Source of the DNA: Faecalibacterium gallinarum
GTDB lineage: Bacteria > Bacillota > Clostridia > Oscillospirales > Ruminococcaceae
Length of the DNA stretch: 64,000 nucleotides
Direction of reading: 5' to 3'
Assembly (NCBI RefSeq): GCF_022180365.1
Contig: NZ_BQKV01000027.1
Location: 1 to 64,000 of the forward strand
Shown: one piece after another, positions 26,121 through 34,490 of the stretch
How positions within the stretch are numbered: position 1 is the first letter of the stretch
Layout: the number at the start of each line of letters is the position of its first letter
The notes under the pieces: model-generated
What the model saw: the letters and a program-made list of their open reading frames with translations, nothing else
The model's database searches: none
What the model was told of the DNA's origin: nothing
Made by a program: the position numbers and the translations under genes

Positions 26121-26677
26121 TTTTTCGGGTGAAGACAAAATTACAGCCTGCCAGTCATATTGGACCGGCAGGCTGTTTGCTTGAACCAGGTGCTTTTATA
26201 ATGCCTCTGAGGCGGCGATAGTGATTGTCACAAACCCTGCTAGAGAACCGGTGTAAGATTTGTCCAGATTAGGCCCTCTGCACATTTTTGCACATCTGAA
26301 ATAGATGAAACGTGCAGAGGAGACAACAACTAAAATTGCATATATATGAGCAAATTGAGATTGACAAATATTGCTTAGAAAGCGTTTTCCGATGCGGTAG
26401 CAGGGCGATTTTGACCGGATCGATTCTGTAACCTGGATCAAACGCACAGGCACAGGGTATTCCTCACCGGCAGGCAGCTGCGGATAGGCGGCATGCCCGA
26501 AGAGACCAACGTCGGTTATAGTGAGGAGGCCTAGAGCTCTTTGCCAGGTTCTATCTGAATACTGGTGTGGAGCTGCTTTGAAGCCAAAATCCATTCTGTG
26601 GCGGCCGTAAAAATACCGGAATGCACTGAAATGCAATCCGGCATTTTTCTGTTTGACAGTGATCAGGCAGACCTGGT
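26121..26677. other. Intergenic scar with internal copy of the element end
   Basis: No supportable gene. 26229-26398 resembles the right end of the element (40176-40391): shared blocks include CAAACCCTGC.AGAGAACCGG, GCACATTTTTGCACA, GAAATAGATG and GACAAAT.TTGC. It stops where the tRNA repeat would begin. Further on, an imperfect hairpin at about 26608-26650 with a T run may be a terminator. Confidence 0.65.
26229..26398. repeat. Internal decayed copy of the element's right terminal sequence
   Basis: Direct-orientation match to 40176-40391 with gaps; it has two instead of three GCACA units and lacks the tRNA 3' segment. It reads as the fossil right end of an earlier element. Confidence 0.7.
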
Positions 26678-26895
26678 TTACCTAGCGTTTTTCATAGCTT
26701 CTTGGATTACTTTTTCGTAGGGCCCGATGATATACTGGTTCATCTGGCCCTTGATCTTTTTCTGGACCGCAGGAACCGAAATCAGCGCCCCCACCAGCTT
26801 CATCTGGAAAATCCGCTTTTTCTGCTTCTAGGGGAAATCGTAGATACCGTGTTCTTTGTAGAACTTGTAGTCGGCCTTCATCAGCCCCTATATGA
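26678..26895 (-). pseudogene. Fragment of an unrecognised gene
   Basis: A minus-strand frame reads GLMKADYKFYKEHGIYDFP, a TAG (26828-26830), then KQKKRIFQMKLVGALISVPA and on to MNQYIIGPYEKVIQEAMKNA before TAA at 26678. A second TAG (26888-26890) lies upstream. The protein-like composition suggests the C-terminal end of a former gene. The family was not recognised. Confidence 0.45.
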
Positions 26896-26986
26896 CGTAA
26901 ATAAAAATACTGTAAAGCCGAATCTGAATTTTGTCAACCGAAGTCCATGCCGGATTTGACTGCCCGCATGCCGGGAAAGTTTGGTT

Positions 26987-27016
26987 TTGACAGAATATTG
27001 ACGGATGTGTTACAAT
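26987..27016 (+). promoter_or_regulatory. Promoter of the RpiR regulator gene
   Basis: TTGACA (26987-26992), 18 nt, TACAAT (27011-27016). Confidence 0.75.
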
Positions 27017-27053
27017 AAAACCGCTCAGAACAATGGTAAGGGAGGATGTAGGG

Positions 27054-27866
27054 ATGAATGATGTAAAAATGATGGGTTCCCTGTCGGATCGTCTGCTCAG
27101 CTATGTGAGCTCGGCGCCGGAGCGGGACGCAAACTACGACATTGCGGTGGCACTGCTGCGGAATTACTCCCAGCTGAAGGGATTGACCCTCAGCCAGATC
27201 GCAGACCTGTGCTATACTTCCAACGCATCCATCTCCCGTTTCTGCCGGTTTCTGGGCATGGACAATTTCAAGGAGTTTCAGTCCTGGATGGAACGGGATT
27301 TTACCATGCGGACCGACTATTCCCGCCAGTTCTATACCATGCTCCACAACAACCAGGAAACCGCCATCAGCGCCTACCGGGACGCTCTGATCGGCAATAT
27401 CTACACCACCATTGCCCCCGAAAATGCCCAGGTGATTCCCGACATCGTCAAGGTTCTCCACGACTGCAGCAAAGCTGCCTACTTCTCCCACCACTTCCTA
27501 TGGGACATCGGCCACTACTTCCAGAGCAAAATGATGATGATGGGCCGCTATGTAGAACTGTTCATGGACTATGGCACCCAGCTGGAATGCGCCCGTAGCC
27601 TGACCGAAAAGGACTTTGCCATCATCTGCAGCGTGGGCGGCAGCTATCTGACCCGGTATCCCGACATCTGCAACGCCATCCTGTCCAGCGGGTGCAAGAT
27701 GCTGATCATCACCCAGAACCTGGCCAGTCCCTATCTCAACACCGCAGACTTCATCCTCCAATGCGGCACCACCAATCGCAATGATGTGGGCAAATATGCG
27801 GCGCTGATGGCCAACGACCTGATTCTGATGGGGTATTTGCGAGCCTACGACAAAGCATTTCAATAA
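27054..27866 (+). CDS. MurR/RpiR-family transcriptional regulator
   Basis: A 270-aa sugar-phosphate-sensing regulator. The N-terminal HTH_6 domain has LTLSQIADLCYTSNASISRFCRFLG (about residues 40-65). The C-terminal SIS domain (about 105-250) binds a phosphosugar ligand; AIICSVGGSYLTRYPDI is its core. ATG at 27054 follows GGGAGG. It is the first gene of the cargo cluster, with its own promoter and a terminator. Its likely targets are the two promoters with TTTCA-N5-TGAAA sites at 27958 and 31490. Confidence 0.9.
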   Translation: MNDVKMMGSLSDRLLSYVSSAPERDANYDIAVALLRNYSQLKGLTLSQIADLCYTSNASISRFCRFLGMDNFKEFQSWMERDFTMRTDYSRQFYTMLHNNQETAISAYRDALIGNIYTTIAPENAQVIPDIVKVLHDCSKAAYFSHHFLWDIGHYFQSKMMMMGRYVELFMDYGTQLECARSLTEKDFAIICSVGGSYLTRYPDICNAILSSGCKMLIITQNLASPYLNTADFILQCGTTNRNDVGKYAALMANDLILMGYLRAYDKAFQ

Positions 27867-27884
27867 AGAATCCCACTTCAAAGA

Positions 27885-27919
27885 CCGCGGTTGCGCATAG
27901 CGCACCGCGGCCTTTTTTT
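27885..27919 (+). terminator. Terminator of the RpiR gene
   Basis: Hairpin CCGCGGT.GCGC / GCGCACCGCGG followed by CCTTTTTTT. Confidence 0.88.
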
Positions 27920-27924
27920 GCGGT

Positions 27925-28050
27925 CTGCACAAAAAACGGCTGAAACGTTTTTCGATGTTTCAAGAACTGAAAAAGAAAATCAGCTCCTGAAACAGACGGA
28001 AGGTATTTGAAACTAAATTATGTTCTCAACATGTTATAATTTTGGTGCAA
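27925..28050 (+). promoter_or_regulatory. Cargo promoter 1 with candidate RpiR operator
   Basis: The motif CTGCACAAAAAAC (27925-27937), the inverted repeat TTTCA-N5-TGAAA (27958-27972), then -10 TATAAT (28035-28040) followed by TTTGGTGCAA. No good -35 box is seen at 17 nt, so activation may be needed. The same parts occur 3532 nt downstream at identical spacing. Confidence 0.7.
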
Positions 28051-28145
28051 GATAAACGAAATTGCAGAAGGTGAAAAATGCAATTCCAGAGTCTATGTGT
28101 TCGAAAAAATGGATAAGAGGATTGTACAGAAAGGGGAACGATCAA

Positions 28146-29672
28146 ATGAAGAGATGGAGCAAACAGCTTTTATCCGGGTGCCTGCTGGCAGCCCTGCTGC
28201 TGTCGATGGGCGGGTGCCAGCAGGGGAATACCCCCTCCAGTGCTGTGTCGTCGCAGGCTGTATCTTCGGCTGCAGCGTCCAGCGAGGAAACAGCGGAGGG
28301 CCCGGCCGAAACTGTCGAAACCTATCACGACATGCCAGTCCAGACTCTGGATCTGGACCCCAGCGACCCGGATTACTACCAGAAAGCCCTGGAAACAGAA
28401 CTATATAACTACAAGTTGATCCGCAACGTGCCCACGGCCTATCAGGCAGAAGGCTGGGATACCTATACCGCAACGGCCAACACCCTGCTGAACATCGACC
28501 CGGACAATATCGATGATGTCTCCAAGAGTATGATTGACAACGCGGTGGCCCAGCGGGAAGCGCTGGTTCAGGTTGCACCGGCAGCCGACTGTATGTGGTA
28601 CATCTGGGGGGATGCACCGGCCACAGCCGAGACGGTGGAGGTCGCGGACTTTACCGTTGAGAGCTATGACAACGCCGATATGAAACCCTTCCTGGTGCCC
28701 TATCTGGTGGAGGACCAGTCGGCAGCCAAGGGCAATATGATTGTGATCGCCGGCGGCGGCTATTCTTCCCGCGGGAACGCGATGGAAGGCTATCCCATCG
28801 CCGAGGCCTTCCGGGATTTGGGATACAACGCCTATGTGCTCCAGCGCCGGGTGGCCCCTTACAGCCAGGAAGATACTTGGCTGGATATGCAGCGGGCTGT
28901 CCGGTATCTGCGATATAACGCCGACAGCCTGGGGCTGGGCGGTATGGACTGCATCGCCGCCAGCGGTTTCTCGGGCGGTTCGGGCACCATACTGGGAGAA
29001 GTGGCCAACTTGTACGGCGACGTTCAGCCCACCCTGTATGATGCAGATTATGTCTCCGACGCAGTGGATCAGATGAGCGCCGATCTGGACGTGGTCTGCC
29101 CCCTGTACGGACCCCAGTATGACGGAGAGCACACCAGCGACTACGTGGGCCTGGTCACCGAAAATTCCAATCTGCCTGCCATGTTCCTGGCTGTGGGCGA
29201 AAACGATGCCACCGGTGCCATGCCCGACATTTGGACCCTGGCCAACTCGGTCCGGGGCAAGACGCTGGTGGAAGTGCACACCTTTGCCGAGGTGGGCCAC
29301 GGCTTCGGCGGCGGCCTGGAAGGCACTACTTCCACCTATTGGATTCCCATGGCGGACACCTTTATTGACCTGGTGATGGGCCGCGGTGAAGCAGGCTCCG
29401 GCGAGGCGGCAGAGATCCCCGAGGGCTACACCCAGATGCAGCAGTATACCTTTGAGGGCGGCTTCGGCAAGGCAGACGTGACCTGCGCTGTGGACGATGC
29501 AAAGACCAAAGTGTATATGACGTTTGTGGCCTTTGACCAGCAGCAGGTTGTGGAAGGCGTGCTGAACGACGGCATCATCACCGTCACCTATGACCAGTCC
29601 GGCTTTATGACCAATGACGCCCAGGCCATCTACAACGCCGCTGATCAGAACAACTGGCAGCCTGTAGCATAA
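28146..29672 (+). CDS. Exported alpha/beta hydrolase lipoprotein (esterase-like)
   Basis: A 508-aa predicted surface lipoprotein: hydrophobic signal, lipobox MGGC (Cys24), Ser/Ala-rich linker (about 30-60). The body is an alpha/beta hydrolase: IVIAGGGYSSRG resembles an oxyanion region, ASGFSGGSGTI holds the nucleophile Ser, AVGENDATGAMPD likely the acid, and EVGHGFGGG the His. The best analogy is BD-FAE/acetyl-esterase-like enzymes that deacylate plant carbohydrates. A C-terminal beta-rich domain of about 90 residues follows. ATG at 28146 follows AAAGGGG. It is paralogous to the next gene. Confidence 0.82.
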   Translation: MKRWSKQLLSGCLLAALLLSMGGCQQGNTPSSAVSSQAVSSAAASSEETAEGPAETVETYHDMPVQTLDLDPSDPDYYQKALETELYNYKLIRNVPTAYQAEGWDTYTATANTLLNIDPDNIDDVSKSMIDNAVAQREALVQVAPAADCMWYIWGDAPATAETVEVADFTVESYDNADMKPFLVPYLVEDQSAAKGNMIVIAGGGYSSRGNAMEGYPIAEAFRDLGYNAYVLQRRVAPYSQEDTWLDMQRAVRYLRYNADSLGLGGMDCIAASGFSGGSGTILGEVANLYGDVQPTLYDADYVSDAVDQMSADLDVVCPLYGPQYDGEHTSDYVGLVTENSNLPAMFLAVGENDATGAMPDIWTLANSVRGKTLVEVHTFAEVGHGFGGGLEGTTSTYWIPMADTFIDLVMGRGEAGSGEAAEIPEGYTQMQQYTFEGGFGKADVTCAVDDAKTKVYMTFVAFDQQQVVEGVLNDGIITVTYDQSGFMTNDAQAIYNAADQNNWQPVA

Positions 29673-29792
29673 AGGCATGTGAATTACAAATCTGCCGCGT
29701 GAAAAACGGCTTCGGGGAACCTGCGAGGGGTGATGGTTTTCGGTCCTGCATGACCTGTGGTATGCAAATCTCAGATACAAGGAGGAATTGTT

Positions 29793-31337
29793 GTGAAAAA
29801 CACGAGCGTTAAAACCATGGTGGCAAGCGTCCTGGCAGTCGGCCTGGTGATGAGTATCCCGGCATCCGCCTTTGCGGTTAGCCCCGGGGATGTGTCTGCC
29901 CCCTCTGCCCAGTCGGTGGATTCCAGTGAAAACTGCGCCCAGATCTTAGACTGGCTGGGCATTCAGATTCCCCGGCATTTCGACAGCCAGGCCCCCTATA
30001 AGGTCAACACCCTGCCCGAATCGGACCCCAACTACTGGCAGGCTGAGTGGGAGACCCAGGTCTATAACTATAAGATGGTCCGCAACTATCCCACCCTGTA
30101 CACCCAGGACGCCTGGGATGCGGCCCAGAGCGCGGGCACTGTCATGATGGGCCTCCATCCCGAGTCTTTGACCGACGCCAACAAGCAGCAGATCCTGGCT
30201 GCCCGGGACGCCATTGCCGACCTGGCTGACCATCAGCTCAAGCCCTTCAGCGACGGCATCAACGGCGAAGTGATCTACCTCTGGGGCGATGACATGCCCG
30301 TCACCACCCCGACCAGCGACCTGCAGTTCCCTCTGGTGAACTATGAAGGGGAGGCCGTGTACGACAACGCCGACTTCCAGCCCTTCCTGATCCCTTACCT
30401 GCTGGATGACCCCAGCTCGGCCAAGGGTACCATCCTTGTCACCTCCGGCGGCGGCAATACCAGCCGCAGCAACCCGGTGGAAGCCTACGCAGTCTGCCCC
30501 GAATTCAATAAGCTGGGCTACAACTGCTTTTTGCTCCAGCGCCGGGTGGCCCCCTATAACAACGATGACATCGTTATGGACATGCAGCGGGCTGTCCGCG
30601 TGATCAAATACAATGCCGAATCGTGGGGCATTGACCTGGACAATTCCCTGCTGGCCGTGTCCGGCTACTCGGGCAGCGGCGGCAACATCCGCACCATGCT
30701 GGAGAAGTTCTACGGCAGCATCACTCCCAACCAGTTCGACCCTGACTACGTCTGCGACGCAGTGGACGCCGTCAACAGCGATGTGGATGTGGCTCATCTG
30801 ATTTACTCGGGCGCTCCCATCGAAACCGAAAACCCCAACCTGCCTCATATGTTCATCGCCGTTGGCGCAGACGACCAGTGGGAAGGCAGCCTGGAGCTCT
30901 TCAAGCAGGCCTATGACCTGGGCCTGGACCCCGAGCTCCATGTTTACGGCCTGAACGGCCACGGCTTCGGCGCCGGCATGGAGGGCACCTCTTCCATGAC
31001 CTGGATGGAGACCTGCGACTTGTACATGCAGAAGGTGATGGGCTACGCTGAGATTCCCTTCACTGGCGAGATTCCTGCCGAGTACACCCTGACCCAGCAG
31101 GTCCATGTCAACTGGTTCCCCATCGGTGACGACGTGACGGTGAACGTCTACACCACCGCCGACGGCGGCAAGTGCCTGTTCACTTTCTTTGGATGGGGCG
31201 AAAACATCATGGTGGAAGGTCTGCTGATCGGCGGCCATGTGGCCAGCGTAACTTACGACAGCGTGGGCTACTTTGGCCAGGATGCAGCCAAGATGTGGGA
31301 TCTGGTGGATCCCTCGGCCTGGGTCCCTGTCAACTGA
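29793..31337 (+). CDS. Secreted alpha/beta hydrolase, paralogue without lipobox
   Basis: A 514-aa protein. It starts with GTG at 29793, 7 nt after GGAGG, and has a Sec signal ending ASAFA with no lipobox Cys, so it should be released. Architecture equals its neighbour: YNYKMVRNYPTLYTQDAWD against YNYKLIRNVPTAYQAEGWD, TSGGGNTSRSN, VSGYSGSGGN (nucleophile Ser), AVGADDQWEGS, NGHGFGAG (His). One member is anchored and one is diffusible. They would cut acyl groups from substrates before uptake by the downstream PTS; this is inference. Confidence 0.82.
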   Translation: MKNTSVKTMVASVLAVGLVMSIPASAFAVSPGDVSAPSAQSVDSSENCAQILDWLGIQIPRHFDSQAPYKVNTLPESDPNYWQAEWETQVYNYKMVRNYPTLYTQDAWDAAQSAGTVMMGLHPESLTDANKQQILAARDAIADLADHQLKPFSDGINGEVIYLWGDDMPVTTPTSDLQFPLVNYEGEAVYDNADFQPFLIPYLLDDPSSAKGTILVTSGGGNTSRSNPVEAYAVCPEFNKLGYNCFLLQRRVAPYNNDDIVMDMQRAVRVIKYNAESWGIDLDNSLLAVSGYSGSGGNIRTMLEKFYGSITPNQFDPDYVCDAVDAVNSDVDVAHLIYSGAPIETENPNLPHMFIAVGADDQWEGSLELFKQAYDLGLDPELHVYGLNGHGFGAGMEGTSSMTWMETCDLYMQKVMGYAEIPFTGEIPAEYTLTQQVHVNWFPIGDDVTVNVYTTADGGKCLFTFFGWGENIMVEGLLIGGHVASVTYDSVGYFGQDAAKMWDLVDPSAWVPVN

Positions 31338-31405
31338 AAAAGCGGCATGCCGGCCCCGGGCCTGAATACCCCCGGCAGATGACCGGCTGAACCGCAGAAA
31401 ACATG

Positions 31406-31445
31406 ATGCTCCGGGAGGGTTTGGCTTCCCGGGGCATTGTGTTTC
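31406..31445 (+). terminator. Probable terminator after the second esterase gene
   Basis: Hairpin ATGC.CCGGGA / TCCCGG.GCAT followed by TGTGTTT. Confidence 0.55.
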
Positions 31446-31456
31446 GTGCAGTTAAA

Positions 31457-31582
31457 CTGCACAAAAAACAGCAAAAATGTTTTTCCGTTTTTCAAAACAT
31501 GAAATGGAAACAGCCACTCTGAAAGGCCGGTGCTGCACTTGTAACCAAATCAAACGTCAGGCGTGATATACTTTTGGTGCAA
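31457..31582 (+). promoter_or_regulatory. Cargo promoter 2 with candidate RpiR operator
   Basis: CTGCACAAAAAAC (31457-31469), TTTCA-N5-TGAAA (31490-31504), TATACT (31567-31572) and TTTGGTGCAA lie at exactly the same offsets as in cargo promoter 1 (110 nt from motif start to -10). It drives the PTS and glycosidase genes. Confidence 0.72.
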
Positions 31583-31655
31583 AGAGGAAAAGCCCATCTG
31601 CAGAGCTGCTGCCTTCCCAAAATCGTTTGTTTCAAAAAGAAGGAGGAATCTTCCC

Positions 31656-32966
31656 ATGACGGAGACCAAGAAAAATCCCATCGGGCGGTTCATCGAGAAT
31701 ACGCTGGTGCCTATCTCCACCGGGTTCGCCCAGAATCGCTACGTCCGCTGCATCGGCACAGGCTCCCAGAACCTGATGGCCATCATCATGATCGGCGCAG
31801 TGTTCAACCTGCTGAACAGCATCCAGATTGACCCCTACCAGAGCTTCATTCAGGCGACAGGAATCGCGGCCTTCCTGAACGCCGTCAACAATGCCTGCAT
31901 GAACTTCATGGGTGTGTTCATGGTGTTCAGCGTGGGCTTCGCAGGAGCCAAGATTTTCGGCCATGACGAGCTGGCCTTCAACAACGGCCTGCTGTCCCTG
32001 ATGTCCTACCTGATTATGGTTCCCATGGCCACCAACGAGGCCGGCAGCACCGTTGTCGTCCTGGATTACCTGGGCAGCCACGGCGTCTTCCTGGCCTTCA
32101 TCCTGGGCATTATGGCTACCAAGATCAACATCGCCCTGGTGGAGCGGAACATCACCATCAAGATGCCCGCCGGCGTCCCCGAAAACGTCACCCAGTGCTT
32201 CACTTCCATCATCCCCGGCGCTGCCATCGCGCTGGTTTCCAGCCTGCTGCGGGGCCTGTTTACCCTGACTCCCTGGGGCAACGTCATCGACGCCGTCTAC
32301 TCCCTGCTGCAGACCCCTCTGGCCAACATCACCGGCAGCCTGGGCGGCTTCATCATCCTTCTGCTGCTGGCCCAGATCCTTTGGTTCTTCGGCGTCCACG
32401 GCTCCTACACCGTGCTGGCCATCCTGTACCCCCTGTGGTTCACCTACCTGCCTGAGAACACCGCTGCTGCTGCAGCCGGCCTGCCCATCCCCCACATGTG
32501 GAACACCTCCATGTACGACTTCGCTTGCAACGGCGGCTGCGGCTGCACCCTGGGCCTGGTGATCGTCATGTTCCTGTTTGCCAAGTCCAAGCGCTACAAG
32601 GAGTTCTCCAAGATCGTCCTGCCCTGCGGCATCTTCAATATCAACGAGCCACTGGTCTACGGTATGCCCCTGATGCTGAACTTCACCATGCTGATCCCCT
32701 TTATCGTCACCCCCATCCTGTCCCTGGTCTTTGCCTGGGCCGCCATCACCCTGGGACTTATGCCCTGCCCCACCGGCCTGATCGGCATGAACACCATGCC
32801 CATCTTCATCTACGGCGTGATCCAGGGTTCCTGGAAGATCGGCGTCTATCAGATCCTGATGACCATCATGAGCGCTGCCATCTGGTATCCCTTCTTCAAG
32901 GCCGCTGACAACCAGGCTGTGGCCGAGGAAAAGGCCGGCGCCCTGGCCGAGCAGCCCGAAGAATAA
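31656..32966 (+). CDS. PTS lactose/cellobiose-family permease, EIIC
   Basis: A 436-aa integral membrane sugar permease with about ten hydrophobic segments. The family call rests on NLMAIIMIGAVFNLLNSI, the loop LWFFGVHGSYTVLAILYP (conserved FGVHG motif) and FNINEPLVYGMPLMLN (the EIIC-Cel NEP motif). ATG at 31656 has AGGAGG upstream. It works with IIB and IIA just downstream to import and phosphorylate a beta-linked disaccharide or aryl glucoside; the exact sugar is unknown. Confidence 0.93.
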   Translation: MTETKKNPIGRFIENTLVPISTGFAQNRYVRCIGTGSQNLMAIIMIGAVFNLLNSIQIDPYQSFIQATGIAAFLNAVNNACMNFMGVFMVFSVGFAGAKIFGHDELAFNNGLLSLMSYLIMVPMATNEAGSTVVVLDYLGSHGVFLAFILGIMATKINIALVERNITIKMPAGVPENVTQCFTSIIPGAAIALVSSLLRGLFTLTPWGNVIDAVYSLLQTPLANITGSLGGFIILLLLAQILWFFGVHGSYTVLAILYPLWFTYLPENTAAAAAGLPIPHMWNTSMYDFACNGGCGCTLGLVIVMFLFAKSKRYKEFSKIVLPCGIFNINEPLVYGMPLMLNFTMLIPFIVTPILSLVFAWAAITLGLMPCPTGLIGMNTMPIFIYGVIQGSWKIGVYQILMTIMSAAIWYPFFKAADNQAVAEEKAGALAEQPEE

Positions 32967-33015
32967 AATCGAGCCATCCAAACTTTATCCACGATCCATA
33001 CGGAGGTATATTACC

Positions 33016-33315
33016 ATGACCAAAATTGTTCTCCTGTGCGCTGCTGGCATGAGCACCAGCGCCCTGGTCCGCAAGATGAAAGATGCAGCCAAAGCCGAGG
33101 GCTATGAGTGTGATATTTCGGCCCACTCGGTATCCGAGGCCAAGAATTATAAGAGCGCTGATATGATCCTGCTGGGACCCCAGGTCCGCTACCGCCTGAA
33201 GGAAGTCCAGGCCGAGCTGCCGGAAAACAAGGTGGAAGTCATCGACATGAAGGACTACGGCATGATGAACGGCAAAGCCGTTCTGGATCATGTCCGCAAA
33301 GTGCTGGGGGACTGA
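33016..33315 (+). CDS. PTS lactose/cellobiose-family EIIB
   Basis: A 99-aa cytoplasmic subunit. The phosphorylated Cys8 lies in the P-loop LLCAAGMSTSALV. The rest follows the IIB-Cel fold, with LLGPQVRYRL and the C-terminal YGMMNG segment. It lies 49 nt after EIIC with its own ribosome site (GGAGG) and 3 nt before EIIA. Confidence 0.95.
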   Translation: MTKIVLLCAAGMSTSALVRKMKDAAKAEGYECDISAHSVSEAKNYKSADMILLGPQVRYRLKEVQAELPENKVEVIDMKDYGMMNGKAVLDHVRKVLGD

Positions 33316-33318
33316 GTC

Positions 33319-33702
33319 ATGGCAATTTCTGTAGAAGAAGCCCGGGCCATGACCGAGGAACAGCTCCAGGAGACCATCACCGAGATGGCTTTTGAGATCA
33401 TTGCCAACGTGGGTACCGCCCGGGGGATGTACATCGAAGCCATTCAGGAGGCAAAGGCCGGCCATTTTGACCGGGCCAAAGAATTGATGGCAGAAGGAAA
33501 GGAAACCTTCGTGCTGGGTCACCACGGCCATGCCGACCTGCTGGAGTGGCAGGGCCAGGGGCTGACCTGGAAGACCAATATCTTCCTGATGCACGCCGAG
33601 GACCAGCTGATGGCTGCCGACGCCTTTGAGACCATCGCCAGCGAGTTCGTGGAAGTACACCAGGAACTGCAGGAGCTGAAATCCCGTGACGGAAGAGGTT
33701 AA
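33319..33702 (+). CDS. PTS lactose/cellobiose-family EIIA
   Basis: A 127-aa helical trimeric subunit. The start of the family pattern is AFEIIANVGTARGMYIEAI, then the His cluster GHHGHADL (residues 67-74), which should hold the phospho-acceptor, and the conserved MHAEDQLM (91-98). It completes a three-protein permease with EIIB and EIIC. Confidence 0.94.
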   Translation: MAISVEEARAMTEEQLQETITEMAFEIIANVGTARGMYIEAIQEAKAGHFDRAKELMAEGKETFVLGHHGHADLLEWQGQGLTWKTNIFLMHAEDQLMAADAFETIASEFVEVHQELQELKSRDGRG

Positions 33703-33706
33703 GACC

Positions 33707-34474
33707 ATGAAATATCTGCTGGTCCGCGCCGATGATCTCGGCTACTCGGAAGGGGTCAATTGCGGCATTGCAGCGACCGTAGCCGCCGGGCTGGTGCGCT
33801 CTGTGGGCGTCATGACCAACATGCCCGCTGTCGTCCACGGCCTGGGGCTGCTGCATGGCCATTCCCTGTGCCTGGGCCAGCACACCAACATCTGTGTGGG
33901 CCGGCCCCTCACCGACCCTTCCCGTATTCCCAGCTTGTGCACCCCCGAAGGGGAATTCAAGCCCAGCCGCGCCTACCGGGAGGCCGCCAAAGCCGGCCAG
34001 GACTTTGTGGTTCTGGAGGAGGTCATTGAGGAGATCGAGGCCCAGTACCGCCAGTTCAAGGCCCTCACCGGGTGGGAGCCGGGTTACTTTGAGGGACACG
34101 CAGTGGCCAGCGCAAACTTCTTCAAGGGGCTGGAAATCGTAGCCCAGCGCCACGGCCTGCCCTACTTTGCCATGGGTCGTCCCGGCGAGGCGGTGACCTT
34201 CCGGCATACCCAGGTCTATGCCTATATGCCCAGAGACTTCAAGGCCTATGAGGCCGACCCTTTCACCGGGGTCCAGGATGCAGTGGCCCACGCCCATGAG
34301 GGAGCCTGCGACCTGATGGTCTTCCACCCGGGATACATCGACGCTTACCTGCTGGATCATTCCACCATGACCACCCCCCGGGTGCGGGAGGCCGCTATGC
34401 TCTGCCGGCCCGAGGTCCGTGCCTGGCTGGAACAGCAGGACATTCAGCTTGTCACTTACAACGATCTGACTTGA
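33707..34474 (+). CDS. chbG: ChbG/HpnK-family carbohydrate deacetylase (YdjC-like)
   Basis: A 255-aa metal-dependent deacetylase. The motif RADDLGYSEGVNCGI carries the conserved Asp pair, FEGHAVAS gives a metal His, and VFHPGYIDAYL a further His. ChbG removes an acetyl group from chitobiose-6-phosphate or its monoacetyl form in chitobiose operons beside lactose/cellobiose-family PTS genes, the same context as here. ATG at 33707 was preferred over GTG at 33686, which would overlap EIIA; GAAGAGG lies upstream. Confidence 0.88.
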   Translation: MKYLLVRADDLGYSEGVNCGIAATVAAGLVRSVGVMTNMPAVVHGLGLLHGHSLCLGQHTNICVGRPLTDPSRIPSLCTPEGEFKPSRAYREAAKAGQDFVVLEEVIEEIEAQYRQFKALTGWEPGYFEGHAVASANFFKGLEIVAQRHGLPYFAMGRPGEAVTFRHTQVYAYMPRDFKAYEADPFTGVQDAVAHAHEGACDLMVFHPGYIDAYLLDHSTMTTPRVREAAMLCRPEVRAWLEQQDIQLVTYNDLT

Positions 34475-34490
34475 AACAGGAGACATAAAG

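Noticed and set aside
28401-32981. Long minus-strand open frames (459, 430 and 449 codons) opposite the esterases and EIIC
   Set aside because: They mirror well-supported genes, have no start signals and no recognised family.
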